Shown here: in pieces, positions 46,711-59,099 of the stretch | Layout of the letters: the number at the start of each line of letters is the position of its first letter | Numbering within the stretch: position 1 is the stretch's first letter | Source of the DNA: Balaenoptera acutorostrata | Lineage: Eukaryota; Chordata; Mammalia; Artiodactyla; Balaenopteridae | Assembly: GCF_949987535.1 (NCBI RefSeq) | Contig: NC_080067.1 | Location: forward strand, 57,842,405-57,906,404 | DNA: 64,000 nucleotides | Direction: 5' to 3' | Position numbers and translations under genes: made by a program | The notes under the pieces: generated by a model | Seen by the model: only the letters and a program-made list of their open reading frames with translations | What the model was told of the DNA's origin: nothing | Databases searched by the model: none

Positions 46711-47545
46711 CATGCCAGCACAGTTGTAGTTTTTAGTTTTTGTTTTTCTCCATGCATTTACACAGTTAAATATTAAAAGATAGATAAATATTTTGAAATA
46801 ATTTAAAAAGATGTAAGATAATTAGAAGCAAAAAAAGTCATTTAAACAAGCAGCTGGGGTAAAAATGCAAAAATCCAAACAAACAAGCAGACCACCCACA
46901 ATCAACCAGGCAAAGTTCTCTATCAGAATTAAGTGAGAAAAATTGGTTTGTGAAATACAAATACACAGAGAAAGAATCCCAGGGGAGGACCAGCTCTTAG
47001 CTATTGGATCTAGAGATTGAGAGCACAACAGTAGTACTTTTCAGACACAATTGAAGATGTCCTCCCTCACCTGCCTTATATCCCTGAGATGATCTATGCA
47101 AAGTAGTTAGTCCCATTACTGATTTTTTAATTATTATTATTAAATGGAGATATGGGTCTCTTCTTCATCCAGCGTCAGTTTTTTCTCTTTGTTCCAAACA
47201 ATGAGGGCTTGGAATTTGCTCTTAAGTTTGGTTTGCTTTCAAATGATCCTTTCCTCCCTCTGATGAGTCCTCAATATCAGACCAAGGCAGAACTCCCCCA
47301 GCTTCCCATGACCTAGTGCCATATCCTTGATATCCCACTCACTTTCACTACTTTGCCTTAAACACGTATTGCAATTTCATCTGCCAGGACATCTCATGAG
47401 GACTTTCTCTTTTTCTTTCTAAAGTCTTTCCTTGAACTACTTCATAAACATTCAAATTTTGCTCCTTTTCCTTTGTCTTCCTATTTTTAATTGGCAGAGT
47501 TTAAAATTTTTTAATTACTTATATTTGCTTCCTTCCTTCTATTTC
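46711..47545. other. Unassigned intron
   Basis: I see no recognisable exon or repeat. Confidence 0.4.
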
Positions 47546-47549
47546 TATT

Positions 47550-48070
47550 GCTACTAACTGTTCACCTTGGGTTAACAGACCTTCTAGCTGCCCTTCCAGC
47601 CTCTAGACTCAAATGTATGTGTCATTTCATTCCACACCACAAGCAGGCAAAATACCTTAAAAATACAAGAGAGTATCAGTTTTGTTGTTTTCATTGTTGT
47701 TGTTTGTTCTGTTTTGTTTTGTTTTATTTTCCTCTGGTCTACATCTCTAAATGGTTTTCATCAACTCTGGGATCCATTCCAGAATTTTCCTGCCATTCCA
47801 GATCTGCTAAAGTATGTTGCTCTTCATCTTAGCAAACTGTATCTTCTATTCGTTTCTGGAAAGTCCCTTCCACACAATCCAGAATGATTTCTTCACAGGC
47901 TACCTGGATCATTTCCAACCACTTACTTGCCACATTTTGCCCAGTCTCCAAGACTCAGCTATCACCCTACCTTCTGCAAAACTAACCCAGACCAGATTGA
48001 TCTATCTCTTCTTTCTGCTTCCATAACCTTCACTTTGGCATGCAGAATGCATCTATTAACTGCTTAATGT
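47550..48070 (+). repeat. Possible L2 fragment (sense)
   Basis: C/T-rich text such as 'gcaaactgtatcttctattcg..aagtcccttccacacaatccagaatgatttcttcacagg' is L2-like in composition, but I cannot match it confidently. (TTTTG)n lies at 47707-47729. Confidence 0.35.
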
Positions 48071-50865
48071 AGTAGCTGCCTTGCAACCCAAACTAGAAAT
48101 AAACACTGTATGTTATCTGGTTTTCCAGTTTCCTTAAGATGAGTAGAGTACTCTACATATATAATTCAAAAGCCATTAATAAGCATGCAAATTAATTCAC
48201 TGTGTCCTCTTCTCAGGATATACATGTCTTAGGATACAGAGCAGGTGGAAATAGTGGTTGCTGGTGGGGGATGAGGATAGTAAAGAGTACTAACCATGTC
48301 CATACACAGGCCTCATGCCTAGTCCTACGTAAATGAGGTTAGATCTTGTTAATGGTAGCAATACTTTGCCCCCAGTAGCAGTGGCAAGAAAAGCCCCTGG
48401 ATCCTCTGGAGGAACACCCTGTGTACTGGAATGATAACACATGAAAGCTGTAATTTATTTTAAACTGATTAGTGATTTCTGCATTTACCATGCATTTAAT
48501 ATTTACAGTATTCTGTTTCCTGCTTAGCACGGGGTAAGTGAAAAGATTGGTGCTCCTGAGCAATGAACTTAAAAACAGTGTTAAAACACCACTCTTTGAG
48601 TTAAAATATATACAATATGGCAGAAAAGATAACTATTGACTTTATATGTGCAATGGGCTATGAAATCTATAAATTTTTTGAACTCAGCTTAGGGTTGCTC
48701 TTTTGTAAAGACAAAGGGAAACAAAAGGAAAAAATTTTTGTAATTTCTTTAACTTTGCCTTTTGATACTTTACCTATCTTGAATAGCATTACAGGTGCTC
48801 AACTATTGCCATGAACAGACAGCGGTTGGGGTGAGAGATCTTAAACTGACTGTTGATTACCCACAGCCCAACCCATTTTTTTCTGATAGTGCAGTTAGGA
48901 CCATAGGTTTAAATATTATTCTTAGAAAATTTTTCCATATATGAGACAAGTTATATTTCTTAACTGATTTGTATATCAATAAAGTCACCATTTAGAAACC
49001 TTTCTAAAGAGCTGAGACACATCCCTGAGATGAGACAGATCCAAGAGAAATAGTCATTTCTGTTCTGGTATGTGCTAGCTTCCTATATTTGAGCTTTGAA
49101 AAACAGCACCTTTTCTAAAAAGTCAGTTCTCATAGAGAATATACAACATACTCAAATAGAAATAAGTTTTAAAAAGGATTTTTGTGTCAGTATCATCATA
49201 ATTAGGAACAGTTTTTCTGACAGAAAATATGTAACTATTCCTAATGTTATTTAATTGTGCTAGAATTGTTTATTTTCATTTTGCATGAAAATAAGCTTTA
49301 ACAAATATGCATTATTCCTTTTTAACATAAAGAAAAACATTGCTCCACTACATAGTGTTTTCCCTTGAAACATATCATAACGTTATCTGTTTAAACTCAT
49401 AAGAAATTTGTTTTTCAGAGTGTATGCTCGACTCTTCTGTTTTAGAGCCAATATGTAATATTTACCAAAGCAAATTTTTTTTAGTCTACAGTTTATATTT
49501 GGGTTAATTTTCTAGAAGAACATGTTTAAAGGGACCACAGCAAGCCTATATAACTGTTCCCTAATTACAGGCAACTCTGCATTCAAATGAGTAGTATCTA
49601 CATACTTCCTTAGGAATACTTCACCATAAGTTATATGATCTTGATATTTAGAAAGGTTATTAACTACATATTAAATAAACACCTATTTTTACCCTTCCAT
49701 TTTCTAGAAAGTATTTGTGACAGCTTATCAGAGTATATGCAATAAAATTATGGTTATATATAAATAATGAATCGGGTTTATAGAAAATAGAAGACATGGA
49801 AAAGGGGAAAAAACATAGTCTCAAAACATTTTCAGAATTGATGATTTGGGCTCTGAGCTGGGACTCTACCAAGTTTCATTTATGTTTAACTGTGAAACAT
49901 GACAATTCTTCAGAGAAATCAAAGATATTCCAGGCATTGAGTTTTTCAAAAAAAGCTCCTCATGTGTTATTTCATGTTCAAAGGACAATTATACAAATAG
50001 AATTCTATGATGAAAATGCTTAAAAATAAACAGCCAAAACCCTGTAATTTAAGCTTAATTATACACCATATTTTGATGTGCTCTATTTACCTACAATCAT
50101 TTACCTCATAGGTTACCTATTCTCTACCTGTTGCTAGAGTCCAGTAAAAGGAATCTTTCAGATAAAGAGCAGGTGAGGGCAGGGGATGTTGAAAATAAAG
50201 CATGTAGAGGGATGGATTTTTAAGCTATGTACACATTCTGTAAGTAAATTTTCTAATTGGATATTTGTTTTGTATGAGAAAACTACTAATTATCTTATTT
50301 TGCTGACCCATTATTATTATAGGCAAACTGAATCAGAGAGTTTGGATTAAAAGAAAACAAAAACCTCTCTGTGGCTGGCCCAGTTCATCTGCTTTTCTTA
50401 AGAGGAAAGGATAATACACTTAGTTTTTTTGTTTTTGTTTTTTAAATTGTATCATATGATCAAGAACCCAAATTTGTTGCTGTCTATTATTCTCTTAAAA
50501 AGATCAACTTGCTATATTATCTTTTTTTCTTTTTTCAATCCTCGTTGCTCCAGTCTTTACACAAAAGTAAAAAATCTGCTCTTTTTCTGAAGTAGAATTA
50601 AAATTGGGTAACTACAATTTAATGTCATGTCAGTTAACTGTACATGATTTCTATATGACTCAGTAGATGTCAGTGGAAATTCCTGGTTGTATTAAACTGA
50701 GTAAACCCTAATTAAAAATATCTTCACATTATTTTAAAGTTGTATATATACGTGTACTTTTTCAGGTTAAAAAAATGATCTGTTAGTCTAGTTTTGAATC
50801 TTGCAAAAGTTATGGAGCTATTCTCCTAAATGTTCCTTTTATAAAACTCCCTATCTAGCACTTAC
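48071..50865. other. Unassigned AT-rich intron
   Basis: No exon or named repeat is recognised over about 2.8 kb. Confidence 0.4.
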
Positions 50866-50869
50866 TGCT

Positions 50870-51329
50870 TCTAGCCCAGCTGCCCAATAGATAATGCAAT
50901 TGATATATGTAATTTTAAATTTTATAGTAGCCACATTAAAGGAAAGTACAAAGAAACAGATAAAATTAATTTAAACAATTTTATTTCATTCAACTTAATA
51001 TTTTATTCAACCAAAATATAATCATTTCTAGATCGAAGCAACACGAAATTCTTAATGGACATTATGTATTTTTTCTGTTTTGCAATAAGGTGTATATTTT
51101 AAACTTACAGAACGTCTCAATTCATATGCTTGTTTCCAACAGATAAAGAAAAATGTAGTCCTACCAAAATAATACAGTTGAGTTTAACAGAAAACAGTAT
51201 TTGACACTGCTTTGTTTTTAAAATTAAATAAAATTTTTAAATGTAGTTCTGTAACACAAAGCACATTTTAAGTGCTCAATAGTTGCATGTGGATAGTGGC
51301 TACCATGCTGGGCACCATCTATTCTAGAC
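50870..51329. repeat. Possible old hAT-like element
   Basis: 'agcccagctgcccaatagataatg..gtagccacatt' at the left and 'agtgctcaatagttgcatgtggatagtggctaccatgctgggcaccat' at the right resemble the paired ends of an old non-autonomous DNA transposon with the 'gtggctagtggctacc' signature. The interior is AT-rich and diverged. I am not sure of the family name. Confidence 0.4.
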
Positions 51330-51534
51330 CAGGGTTCCCCAACCCGCGGGTCGCAGACCGGTAGTGCTCCTCAGCCTGTTAGGAACCAGGCGGCAGAGCA
51401 GGAGGTGAGCGGCGGGCGAGTGAGGGAAGCTTCATCGCTGCTCCCCATCGCTCCCCATCGCTCGCATTACTGCCTGAACCATCCCCCCTCCCCACAAAAC
51501 CGGTCCCTGGTGCCAAAAATGTTGGGGACCGCTG
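51330..51534. mobile_element. MER1/Charlie3-like hAT DNA transposon relic (copy 2)
   Basis: The ends cagggttccccaacc and gttggggaccgctg form the terminal inverted repeats. The interior ('gcgggtcgcagaccggtag', 'caggcggcagagcaggaggtgagcggcgggcgagtgagg', 'ccccatcgctcgcattactgcctgaac', 'aaaccggtccctggtgcc') is the same family and deletion class as the element at 9389. The 8-bp duplications are ttctagac (51322-51329) and ctctagac (51535-51542), 7/8 identical. There is no transposase. Confidence 0.9.
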
Positions 51535-51745
51535 CTCTAGACTGTTGTTTCTTAACTTTTTGGATTATACTCACCTGTTAGGATACATTTTTCAAGTAAG
51601 AACCCTCAGTCCATGGATATATTTGTAAATTATATACATATATTATGGTACTAATATATTATCTATACTATAAAAATACATAGAAGACAGAAGTTTTAAA
51701 GATGAAATATTTTAAAACAACAGTTATTTTATCTTACTCATTTTT

Positions 51746-52178
51746 TTTAACATCTTTATTAGAGTATAATTGCTTTACAATGGTGTGTTAGTTTCTGCTT
51801 TATAACAAAGTGAATCAACGATACATGTACATATATCCCCATATCTCCTCCCTCTTGCATTTCCCTCCCACCCTCCCTATCCCACCCCTCTAGGTGGTCA
51901 CAAAGCGCCGAGCTGATCTCCCTGTGCTATGTGGTTGCTTCCCACTAGCTATCTATTTTACATTTGGTAGTGTATATATGTCCATGCCACTCTCTCACTT
52001 CATCCCAGCTTACCCTCACCTCACACCAGTCAGAATGGCCATCGAAAAATCTACAAACCATAAATGCTGGAGAGGGTGTGGAGAGAAGGGAACCCTCTTG
52101 CACTGTTGGTGGGAATGTAAATTGATACAGCCACTATGGAGAACAGTATGGAGGTTCCTTAAAAACTAAAAATAGAAC
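51746..52178 (-). mobile_element. Twin-primed (internally inverted) L1 insertion
   Basis: The left part (about 51746-52016) is cetartiodactyl L1 3' UTR in antisense: T-run, 'acatctttattagagtataattgctttacaatggtgtgttagtttctgctttataacaaagtgaatca', 'tctaggtggtcacaaagcgccgagctgatctccctgtgctatg', 'tgtccatgccactctctcacttcatcccagcttaccct'. The right part (about 52017-52178) is L1 ORF2 in the opposite, + orientation: 'cacctcacaccagtcagaatggcc..tgctggagagggtgtggagagaagggaaccctcttgcactgttggtgggaatgtaaattgatacagcc'. It is translatable as [26 protein letters not shown]. Near-identical flanking repeats tatcttact[c/a]attttt begin at 51730 and 52179. A head-inverted L1 inside one target duplication is the signature of twin priming. 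Confidence 0.9.
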
Positions 52179-52194
52179 TATCTTACTAATTTTT

Positions 52195-54335
52195 AAGCAC
52201 ATTTAAAGCCATGTGCTTAAAAAGCATTGCTATATTTAAGATATTAGTTTCATGTTTTGTCATCCAGATATTCAGAAGACTGTTTCTAAGATCAGTCTAA
52301 TGTTTAGTTTTAATGGCAGTTAGGGTTGAAAAAGATGATTCACAAAGACACCAAAGTACATTTAAGGAGCAGTTCATTACTAATCATAGTATATTTAAAT
52401 CCATATAATGTCTTGATAATTCTGAACGCTGGAATCTTGTTAGATAGGATTAGACTGTCATGGTTTCTGCCTTGGAATGTAGTTGGCTACAAGCTCACTC
52501 TTAACAGAAAAATAAAAGTGTCATTTTGTGTCTTATTGGTACTTGTAACACCTTCAATCTGTGGGTTTATTGGAGGAATCCTTTGAAGCCACTTGCCGCC
52601 GCCCCCCCCCCCCGCCCCGATCCCGTGAGTGCTAGTTTTGTTAAAATGAGATAACATAAACAATAAATCTGCGTAACTGGGCTCATGTAATGTGCAGTAT
52701 GCCTTAGAACAACGAAATTAACAAGGACATAAAAGGCTGCTAGGCAATGTCCTCCCTGCCCTCAGGAGTCGTCATGCACTGTATATGACATGTGTATGTG
52801 ACATGTGTACATAAATGGTGTGTTTGATTTACATACGCTAGGAAGGCTTCAGTGTCATTTTGTATATTAGAAAAGTTAGATTTCTTTTTTTCTTTATGGT
52901 AGATAAATATAAATATATGTTTTGCTATTTTCTTCTTCCACTCCTTTGAATCACATCGTGACTCCCTTGGGCAAGCACTTACCATTATGAAGACTACTGA
53001 TCTAAGTTTAAATGTTCCTTATCATAAGGAGTATGATTCAGTGACATTATGTACAGATATTACAGTTTGAGGATTTTTCTCTTATTGATCATTGGTAGTA
53101 GTTTCAATATATCTAATATAAGTAACTAGAAATATCTTTCATTGTCTAACATTGATAACATGTCTAACCATGATATTCTTAAAGCAGACTAGAACTTTTA
53201 TATGAGCTTTGTGAGTATATAAAAACTCCATCCAACAATCTCACAGCCTAAAGTGGGCCCCAAAATCCACTTAATCCTCCTCAAACTGTTCCCAAAAGAA
53301 GAGCACAGAAAACTGTGCCAGCCAATGAACAAATGCAAGAGTGGAGGAATTAAGATCTCTATTTTTAAAATATTCCTCATTTCATTCACTTCATAAGAAT
53401 TCAAATTAGGCTTTATTACATTTCAGATTATGATACTCTGCTAAAAGAGATTGAGAAAGCTTTTTAGCAAAAAAAACTTTTTAAAGGATGTTTTAAAATG
53501 TTGGAAGTATGATTTTCATTTATTTTTAAAAATAAAGTCTAACCACTTATTTGCAAATGCCATTATGATAATAAGCACTTACAGAGATCCTTTTTCATAT
53601 TTCATGGTGGGAAAAAAACATAAGCATATGTCATTTTTCAAAACTTTCAACTTGATTGTGTTTTGTATATGCTTTGCTTGGCTTGCTATATTTGTAGTGG
53701 CTAATATCAGTAAAATGTATTCCGTTATTTAATATTTTCCTTTCTTTCCTATTTCCCCCAAATATAAGGCCTTTTATTAGTCAAACAATAATTTGTGTTT
53801 ACACCCTGCTCTCCAAACTCAAGAACTTTCTGGCCAAATTAGTTGGATGCTCATCTCCATGTAACATGATCTTTACCTACATGGTGTTTGATATGCTCTT
53901 TTCCACTAATGAGAAGTAGATCTAAGAGGATTAGATCAAAGGAATGATAAAATTGAAATCACCATATGCTTCCTCTTGATTATTCAAATTATCAAATTAT
54001 TTGATTGGTCCTATTATTTCAGATTCTAAAATACTTGAGGTTTCCCAGGTGAAATATTACTCATCTTCTACTCTAAGATATTTTCTCTCAGATAGCTAAG
54101 AAGGAGCCTAATCCTAAATTGTGATTTTGGTTCATGTTGTAGAGCAAATTACAGTGCATTTTGAGTCAAGGCTCTGATGGAAATAGGCAAGGTTAAGGCA
54201 CCTCACTGAAAATGGACACTCATCTCCTACTTTTCTTATATAGTTGCACCCATGAGACATACTTATTCAAGAAGCTGACAAATTTATGCAATTTAATTCC
54301 AGAGTGTTTTTTTATAACAAAGAGTGCATTGACTA
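52195..54335. other. Unassigned AT-rich intron
   Basis: A C-run (12 C, 52602-52613) lies within a small C/G-rich patch at 52594-52625. No exon or named repeat is recognised otherwise. Confidence 0.4.
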
Positions 54336-54340
54336 TTGAC

Positions 54341-54371
54341 TGTGTGTGTGTGTGTGTATGTGTGTGTATAT
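54341..54371. repeat. (TG)n microsatellite
   Basis: TG repeat interrupted by TATG near its end. Confidence 0.95.
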
Positions 54372-54389
54372 GTTTAAATAGGAGGATGT

Positions 54390-54770
54390 TTCTCTATTAG
54401 TCAGAATAGGCTAAGTTTTGCTGCAGCAATAAAAACAAAATATCCATAGCTTAATATGAAAAGCTATTTTTTTCTTGCTCACTCAAATTCTTTTGGAGAT
54501 ACAGGCAACTCTCTTGATCATCTGTCCTCTGTGTGACATTTCTATAACTCAAATTGTCTTGATCTTGATCTGTGTCTCTGCCATCGCAATACATGGCCTC
54601 CTTGTTTCCTGAGGCAGAGGAAGATCACAGGATTTCACATAGCCTTTCATTGTCTCAGTTCAAAGTAACTGATGGCGTTGGCCACAACAAGTGATATGCC
54701 TCCAACTAACTGCAAGAGGGCCTGTACACATAGGGAAGCAATAGAACGTGTTATTACTATTTCAGCCATG
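54390..54770. repeat. Ancient interspersed repeat, family uncertain
   Basis: 'attagtcagaataggctaagttttgctgcagcaataaaaacaaa..tccatagctta' followed by 'tttcttgctcactcaaattc' and, near the end, 'caactaactgcaagagggcctg' follows a common mammalian repeat pattern ('tatgctgcagtaacaaa..ctcagtggctta..tttcttgctca'). I cannot name the family with confidence. Confidence 0.45.
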
Positions 54771-54919
54771 ATGCTTTAGTCATTTAAGGCAACACTTAAA
54801 CTTTGTGTGTCTGATTTCTCAGAGATTCATTCTAGGGTTCTGTCTGAATACTTTTCCTTAAAAAGCCAGTTTGCAGTGTTTTGAAAATAAGGGCTTCTGG
54901 TGAAGATATTGATAATGAT

Positions 54920-55625
54920 TCATTCATTTGAAAAACAATAATTAAATGGTTAATTTATCCTAAGCTAGATATTGGGAATACAAAGAGGAATGAAACATAA
55001 TCTTTCTGCTCTTAAGAAGCTTACTGATTTGTGAAAAAGATACTTAAACTTATACATTATGAGTTCTCTCACTTATTCAACAAGTATTTACTTATCACCA
55101 GTTCGGTGCCAGGTCCTATAATAGGGATCAGGACAAAGTTTCTGGTTCATAGTGATTATATTCTACATGAGGGTAAGGAGAGTATATAGGAAATCTAAAA
55201 AAACCAAAAAAGTTATATCAGAGAGTAATAAGTACTGCAAGGAAAAGTAAAACATTATGATGCTCAGAGATGAAGCTAAAAAATCTACTTTAGATTAGGT
55301 GATCAGAAAAGACTGCCCAAGGTTGGGGTCCTTCCTGCTGAGACCTGAGGAGCCATCCATTCCAAGATGGAGGGACACAGCATTATGGGGAAAGATCAGG
55401 AAGGACCAAGTTTCTTAAATTGTGATTAGTTAGACTAGAGAAATCAGACCAGTGGCGCTAGAGCACAACATATCAGGAGTAGTGTGATAGAGATTGAATT
55501 TGGAGAGGGAGGCAAAATGTAGATTACATAGGGTCTGTATAATGAGATGAGCATTCTAGTGAAGCAATGTAAATAAGCTTATGCTATTTAGGGGCACCAA
55601 ATTGGACCTATTATCTTACAGCAGG
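54920..55625 (-). repeat. L2 fragments (antisense)
   Basis: Two L2 3' ends in antisense. The first is 'cctaagctagatattgggaatacaaagaggaatgaaacataatctttctgctcttaagaagcttac' (54957-55026). The second is 'cttattcaacaagtatttacttatcaccagttcggtgccaggtcctataatagggatcagg' from about 55072, continuing into 'gactgcccaaggttgg' and 'tagattacatagggtctgtat'. Confidence 0.75.
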
Positions 55626-56240
55626 GCAGGGATCAATGAGAAAAACTGCTTGGGGAGAAAGGGTGCCTGAGCTGGATTTTAAAGAATGAATATGAATCAG
55701 CTGGCCCAGAACAGTTGAGGGTCAGCACATGCAGGGAATGTTAAGCTGTACATTATTATTAGAGCTGAAAATGAGAGGAAGGGAATTGTAAATATATATC
55801 TGACTGTGCCAAGAATTTGGAGGCATGGACAGCAAAGGGACAGCACCTTAAGCCATTTTATTTGTGTGGGCCCCACAAAAATATCAGACAAAATTGTACC
55901 ATTTTTCACATTAACATTTTGCTTATCTAAAGAAAACAAAATTAAAGGACGTTTTATAGTTTTCATAGTCTTGAGTTCGCTAAAATCATTCCTATGATTG
56001 AAGCTTCTTCATTATATGTATATATAATGGCATGATTTGTGTTGCTGTCATATTATGTAGACACTTATTTAAACACATTAATTTTGACATTGCAGATTTC
56101 TTTCTGTAGTGTGAATTCTGTCATGTTTTTCAGGACTTAAACTATTTTAAAGGCCCTTCAAAAGCTTATGAGATTTAAAAAACTAGGCTGAGGGTATATG
56201 TCCAGAAATAGGGATCTCCTTCTACGTGATAAAGACAGGT
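55626..56240. other. Unassigned intron
   Basis: I see no recognisable exon or repeat. Confidence 0.4.
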
Positions 56241-56249
56241 GATTCCAGG

Positions 56250-57245
56250 TAGTAACAGTCCTTCAACATTCATCCAACTAATATTCACAGACTACTCTAC
56301 CATGCTAGATGCTATTTTAGGTACTGGGGGCACAACAGCAAACAAGAGAAAAAGTTCTCTTCCTTGTGCCTCATATTCAAATGAGAAGAGAAAAGCAATA
56401 AACAAAATGAATAAGTAAAATACAGAGTATGTTATGATAGTGATAGGTGCTGAGGAGAAAACACACATCATAGAAGGTAGATGGGAAATTTGAAAAAGGA
56501 GTAGTGAATTTTAATAGGATGGCCAGAGAAGGCTTTGAATAAAGACCTGACTGAGAGTCTGTACCAATAGATATCTGGAGAAGAGGGTTTTAGGCAGAGG
56601 GAAAAGCAAAAAGCAAAGGGACTGAGCTGAGAGAGGGACTATGTGTATTCAAGGAACAGCAACTCAGCCTACAGATAAGTCAGATAGGCCCTGGGGACTC
56701 TGCAGATGATGCAGAGTTGCCTTCGGAGGGAATGTGGCTTTTTTTTTCTTCTTTCCCTGAGTAATATGGAAAGGCTTTGAATGGTTTTGAGCAGTAATGC
56801 TATGACCTGAATTACTTTTTAACTGTGATCTTTTGGCTTCTGTGTTGAGAATAGATTGGAGGGGAGCAAGAGTGTATGAAGAGCGATTAGGTGGGAGGCT
56901 ACCATGATTATCCAGACAAAATATGATGGTAGCTCAGACCAAAGTGGTAAGTGTAGAGGTGGTTAGAAGTGGCTGGATTCTGAGTGTTTTGAAGATAGAG
57001 CTGATAGGATTTGAAGGGTGGACTTAAAAAGTCAAGAATGGTTCTAAAGTTTTTGTCCTTAGCCACTGCAGGAGGGAGCTTCCATATCCTGAGAAGATGG
57101 CGGGAGGAACAACTTTGCAGTGGTGCGGCAGGAGCTCAGGTCTGGACATCGAATTGGCAATGCCTATTAGGTATCAAAGTGGAGGTTTCTACTTGGTAAT
57201 TGGATATGCAAGTCTGGAGTTTAGGGGAGAGGTCCAGCGAGAAAG
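56250..57245 (-). repeat. Long L2 LINE fossil (antisense)
   Basis: A continuous antisense L2: 'gatgctattttaggtactgggggcacaacagcaaacaag', 'ggccagagaaggctttgaat', 'ggtttaggcagagggaaaagcaaaaagcaaagg', 'tcaaggaacagcaa', 'ggttttgagcagtaatgctatgacctgaattac', 'tccagacaaaatatgatggtagctcagaccaaagtggtaag', 'gaagtggctggattctgagtgttttgaagatagagctgataggatttg' and 'caatgcctattaggtatcaaagtggagg'. It is about 1 kb and well preserved for its age. The + frame at 57011-57199 lies within it. Confidence 0.9.
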
Positions 57246-57589
57246 AAAAACTGGGAAAATTAGTGGTTTTTCATAATCCAAATAATCATGACTTTCAGGG
57301 TTTGGATTCTTTTGTAGGGTCTACCTGATTTGTTTTCTCAAATCTGTTTCATTCAGATTTTTATGTTTTTCTTCTGCCCTCTTGTATTCTAACAGTTAAC
57401 ATGCAGCCCATCTTATTTAATACTTGGCCTTGAGCATAGTCGTATACCTAACGGTTTTAAAAATCATCTATGATGTTTTCTTCTTATCTACAGCAAATAG
57501 GTAATTGATCCTAAGATGCCCTGCTGATTGGCCATAATATTATTTTCAAGATGAGTTTTAGCAGGTTATAGAATTACTGGAGTTGGGGT

Positions 57590-57667
57590 ATGTATATATA
57601 TGTATTATATGTGTGAATGTGTATATATGTATAATATGTATGTATGTATGTATATGAATATATATAT
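57590..57667. repeat. (TATG)n/(TA)n compound microsatellite
   Basis: TATATA, TGTG and TATG units. The Tyr/Met/Cys-rich open frame across it is an artefact. Confidence 0.9.
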
Positions 57668-57669
57668 TC

Positions 57670-58855
57670 AATCAGTTTATCAATATGTTTCCATGTGTTT
57701 AAGCTATGTTTTTATTTTTACTTGGACTTATCTGAGCATGTTAAAGAGATACCTATTTAATATAGTAAGCTATGCATACAGCCCAACCTGTCTCATCAAG
57801 ATTTATAATTCTCTAATTTCATAGGTCAGTTAATAGGATTCCCATTCAGCTCCCAGGCTGTCATAACTTATGACATTCAAGTGTATGTTTCAGTATGGTT
57901 TTAGCCAAGGGAAGTCATGTAGCCAGTGAAGCAGAGAGAGGAAAGAAGATTGCCATACTTGAATCTGTACCATCAAAATGACAAAATGGGTCTATAATAA
58001 ACAATAAGTTAGTGCTTGATATGCCTACAGCATCAACTGTAACACACAACAGGCAAGTTATTTATGAAATGAGCCTCTAGAAAATATATAGCTCTTATAA
58101 TATGAATCTCATTTCTATGTTCCTTCCAACAAAATAGTGTGGCATAATCCATCTATTTAGAACACATGGTTGCTTTATTATTTTTTTAAAAATATGATAA
58201 CACCATAGAGCTAGGAAATATCAAAGAAATTCAATCATGTAACAAATGGAACCCAACTATTTTTAAAAATATGTTGTGATATTTAGCTTTTTAAAATTTA
58301 GGAAAAAATAAAATATAATTTTCTAGAACACAAAGCAGGCTGCGCTAGTGTTAGGCATGTATTGTTTACAAAAAGGGGAGAGGCTTCTCAATAAAAGATC
58401 TGTTTAGTTTATAACTGATAGTCAATAAAATTTTCTTTGTGGAGTGATCATTTAAATTTGCAACAGCAAAACTTAGGCCCTAATGTTTTCTTTGGGAACA
58501 CATTTCATTGTCAATAATCTAAGTCAGTGGGTTATTCATTTTAATAGAGATGTAGTATATATTGAACAATATACATGTTATTATTATATGCAATTAATAT
58601 AGATAATAATATAGTCAATATTGCATGTACACACACACATTCTTTTATCTATGTCTTCTCTATCTCCAAGATGATTTAAAACAGCATTTGGCTACCACAG
58701 ATACATAAAAAAAATTTTAATATTGAATTACAGTCATGAGTCACAATCCAAGAATACTAGATGTTTCCTTCTGGGAAGAAAAAAAGAAGTGGTCATCTGT
58801 CTTTCTCACCTTGAAAATGAGAAACTTAGAACTGGAGAATGAATATAGCTCCATA
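57670..58855. other. Unassigned AT-rich intron
   Basis: I see no recognisable exon or repeat. Confidence 0.4.
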
Positions 58856-58859
58856 GACT

Positions 58860-59095
58860 AAAGGAAGTTAGAAAAATAATAGATTTACATATCACTTCGA
58901 CACTTATGAATTCTTTTCACAGTTCTTTTCTCATTTGATCCTCATAAGATCTCTGTAAAGTTGGCAAGGCACGTATTAATAATTCCAGTTTGTATTTGGG
59001 ACGTGTGAGGCTCAGTGATGTTAGTAAGGATGGCTCTACTGATAGGTTTGCATATGCCAGAGCTGGAACTTGCAACCAGATATCCTCACTCAGGA
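58860..59095 (-). repeat. MIR-like fossil (antisense)
   Basis: 'tctcatttgatcctcataagatctctgtaaagttggcaaggc', 'gtgaggctcagtgatgttagtaagg' and 'ccagagctggaacttgcaaccaga' keep antisense MIR order. Confidence 0.65.
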
Positions 59096-59099
59096 TAAA

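Noticed and set aside
51894..52169. 91-codon frame with a Cys/Trp-rich ORF2-like end
   Set aside because: It crosses the inversion junction of a twin-primed L1. The N-terminal half is antisense 3' UTR, so it is not a gene.
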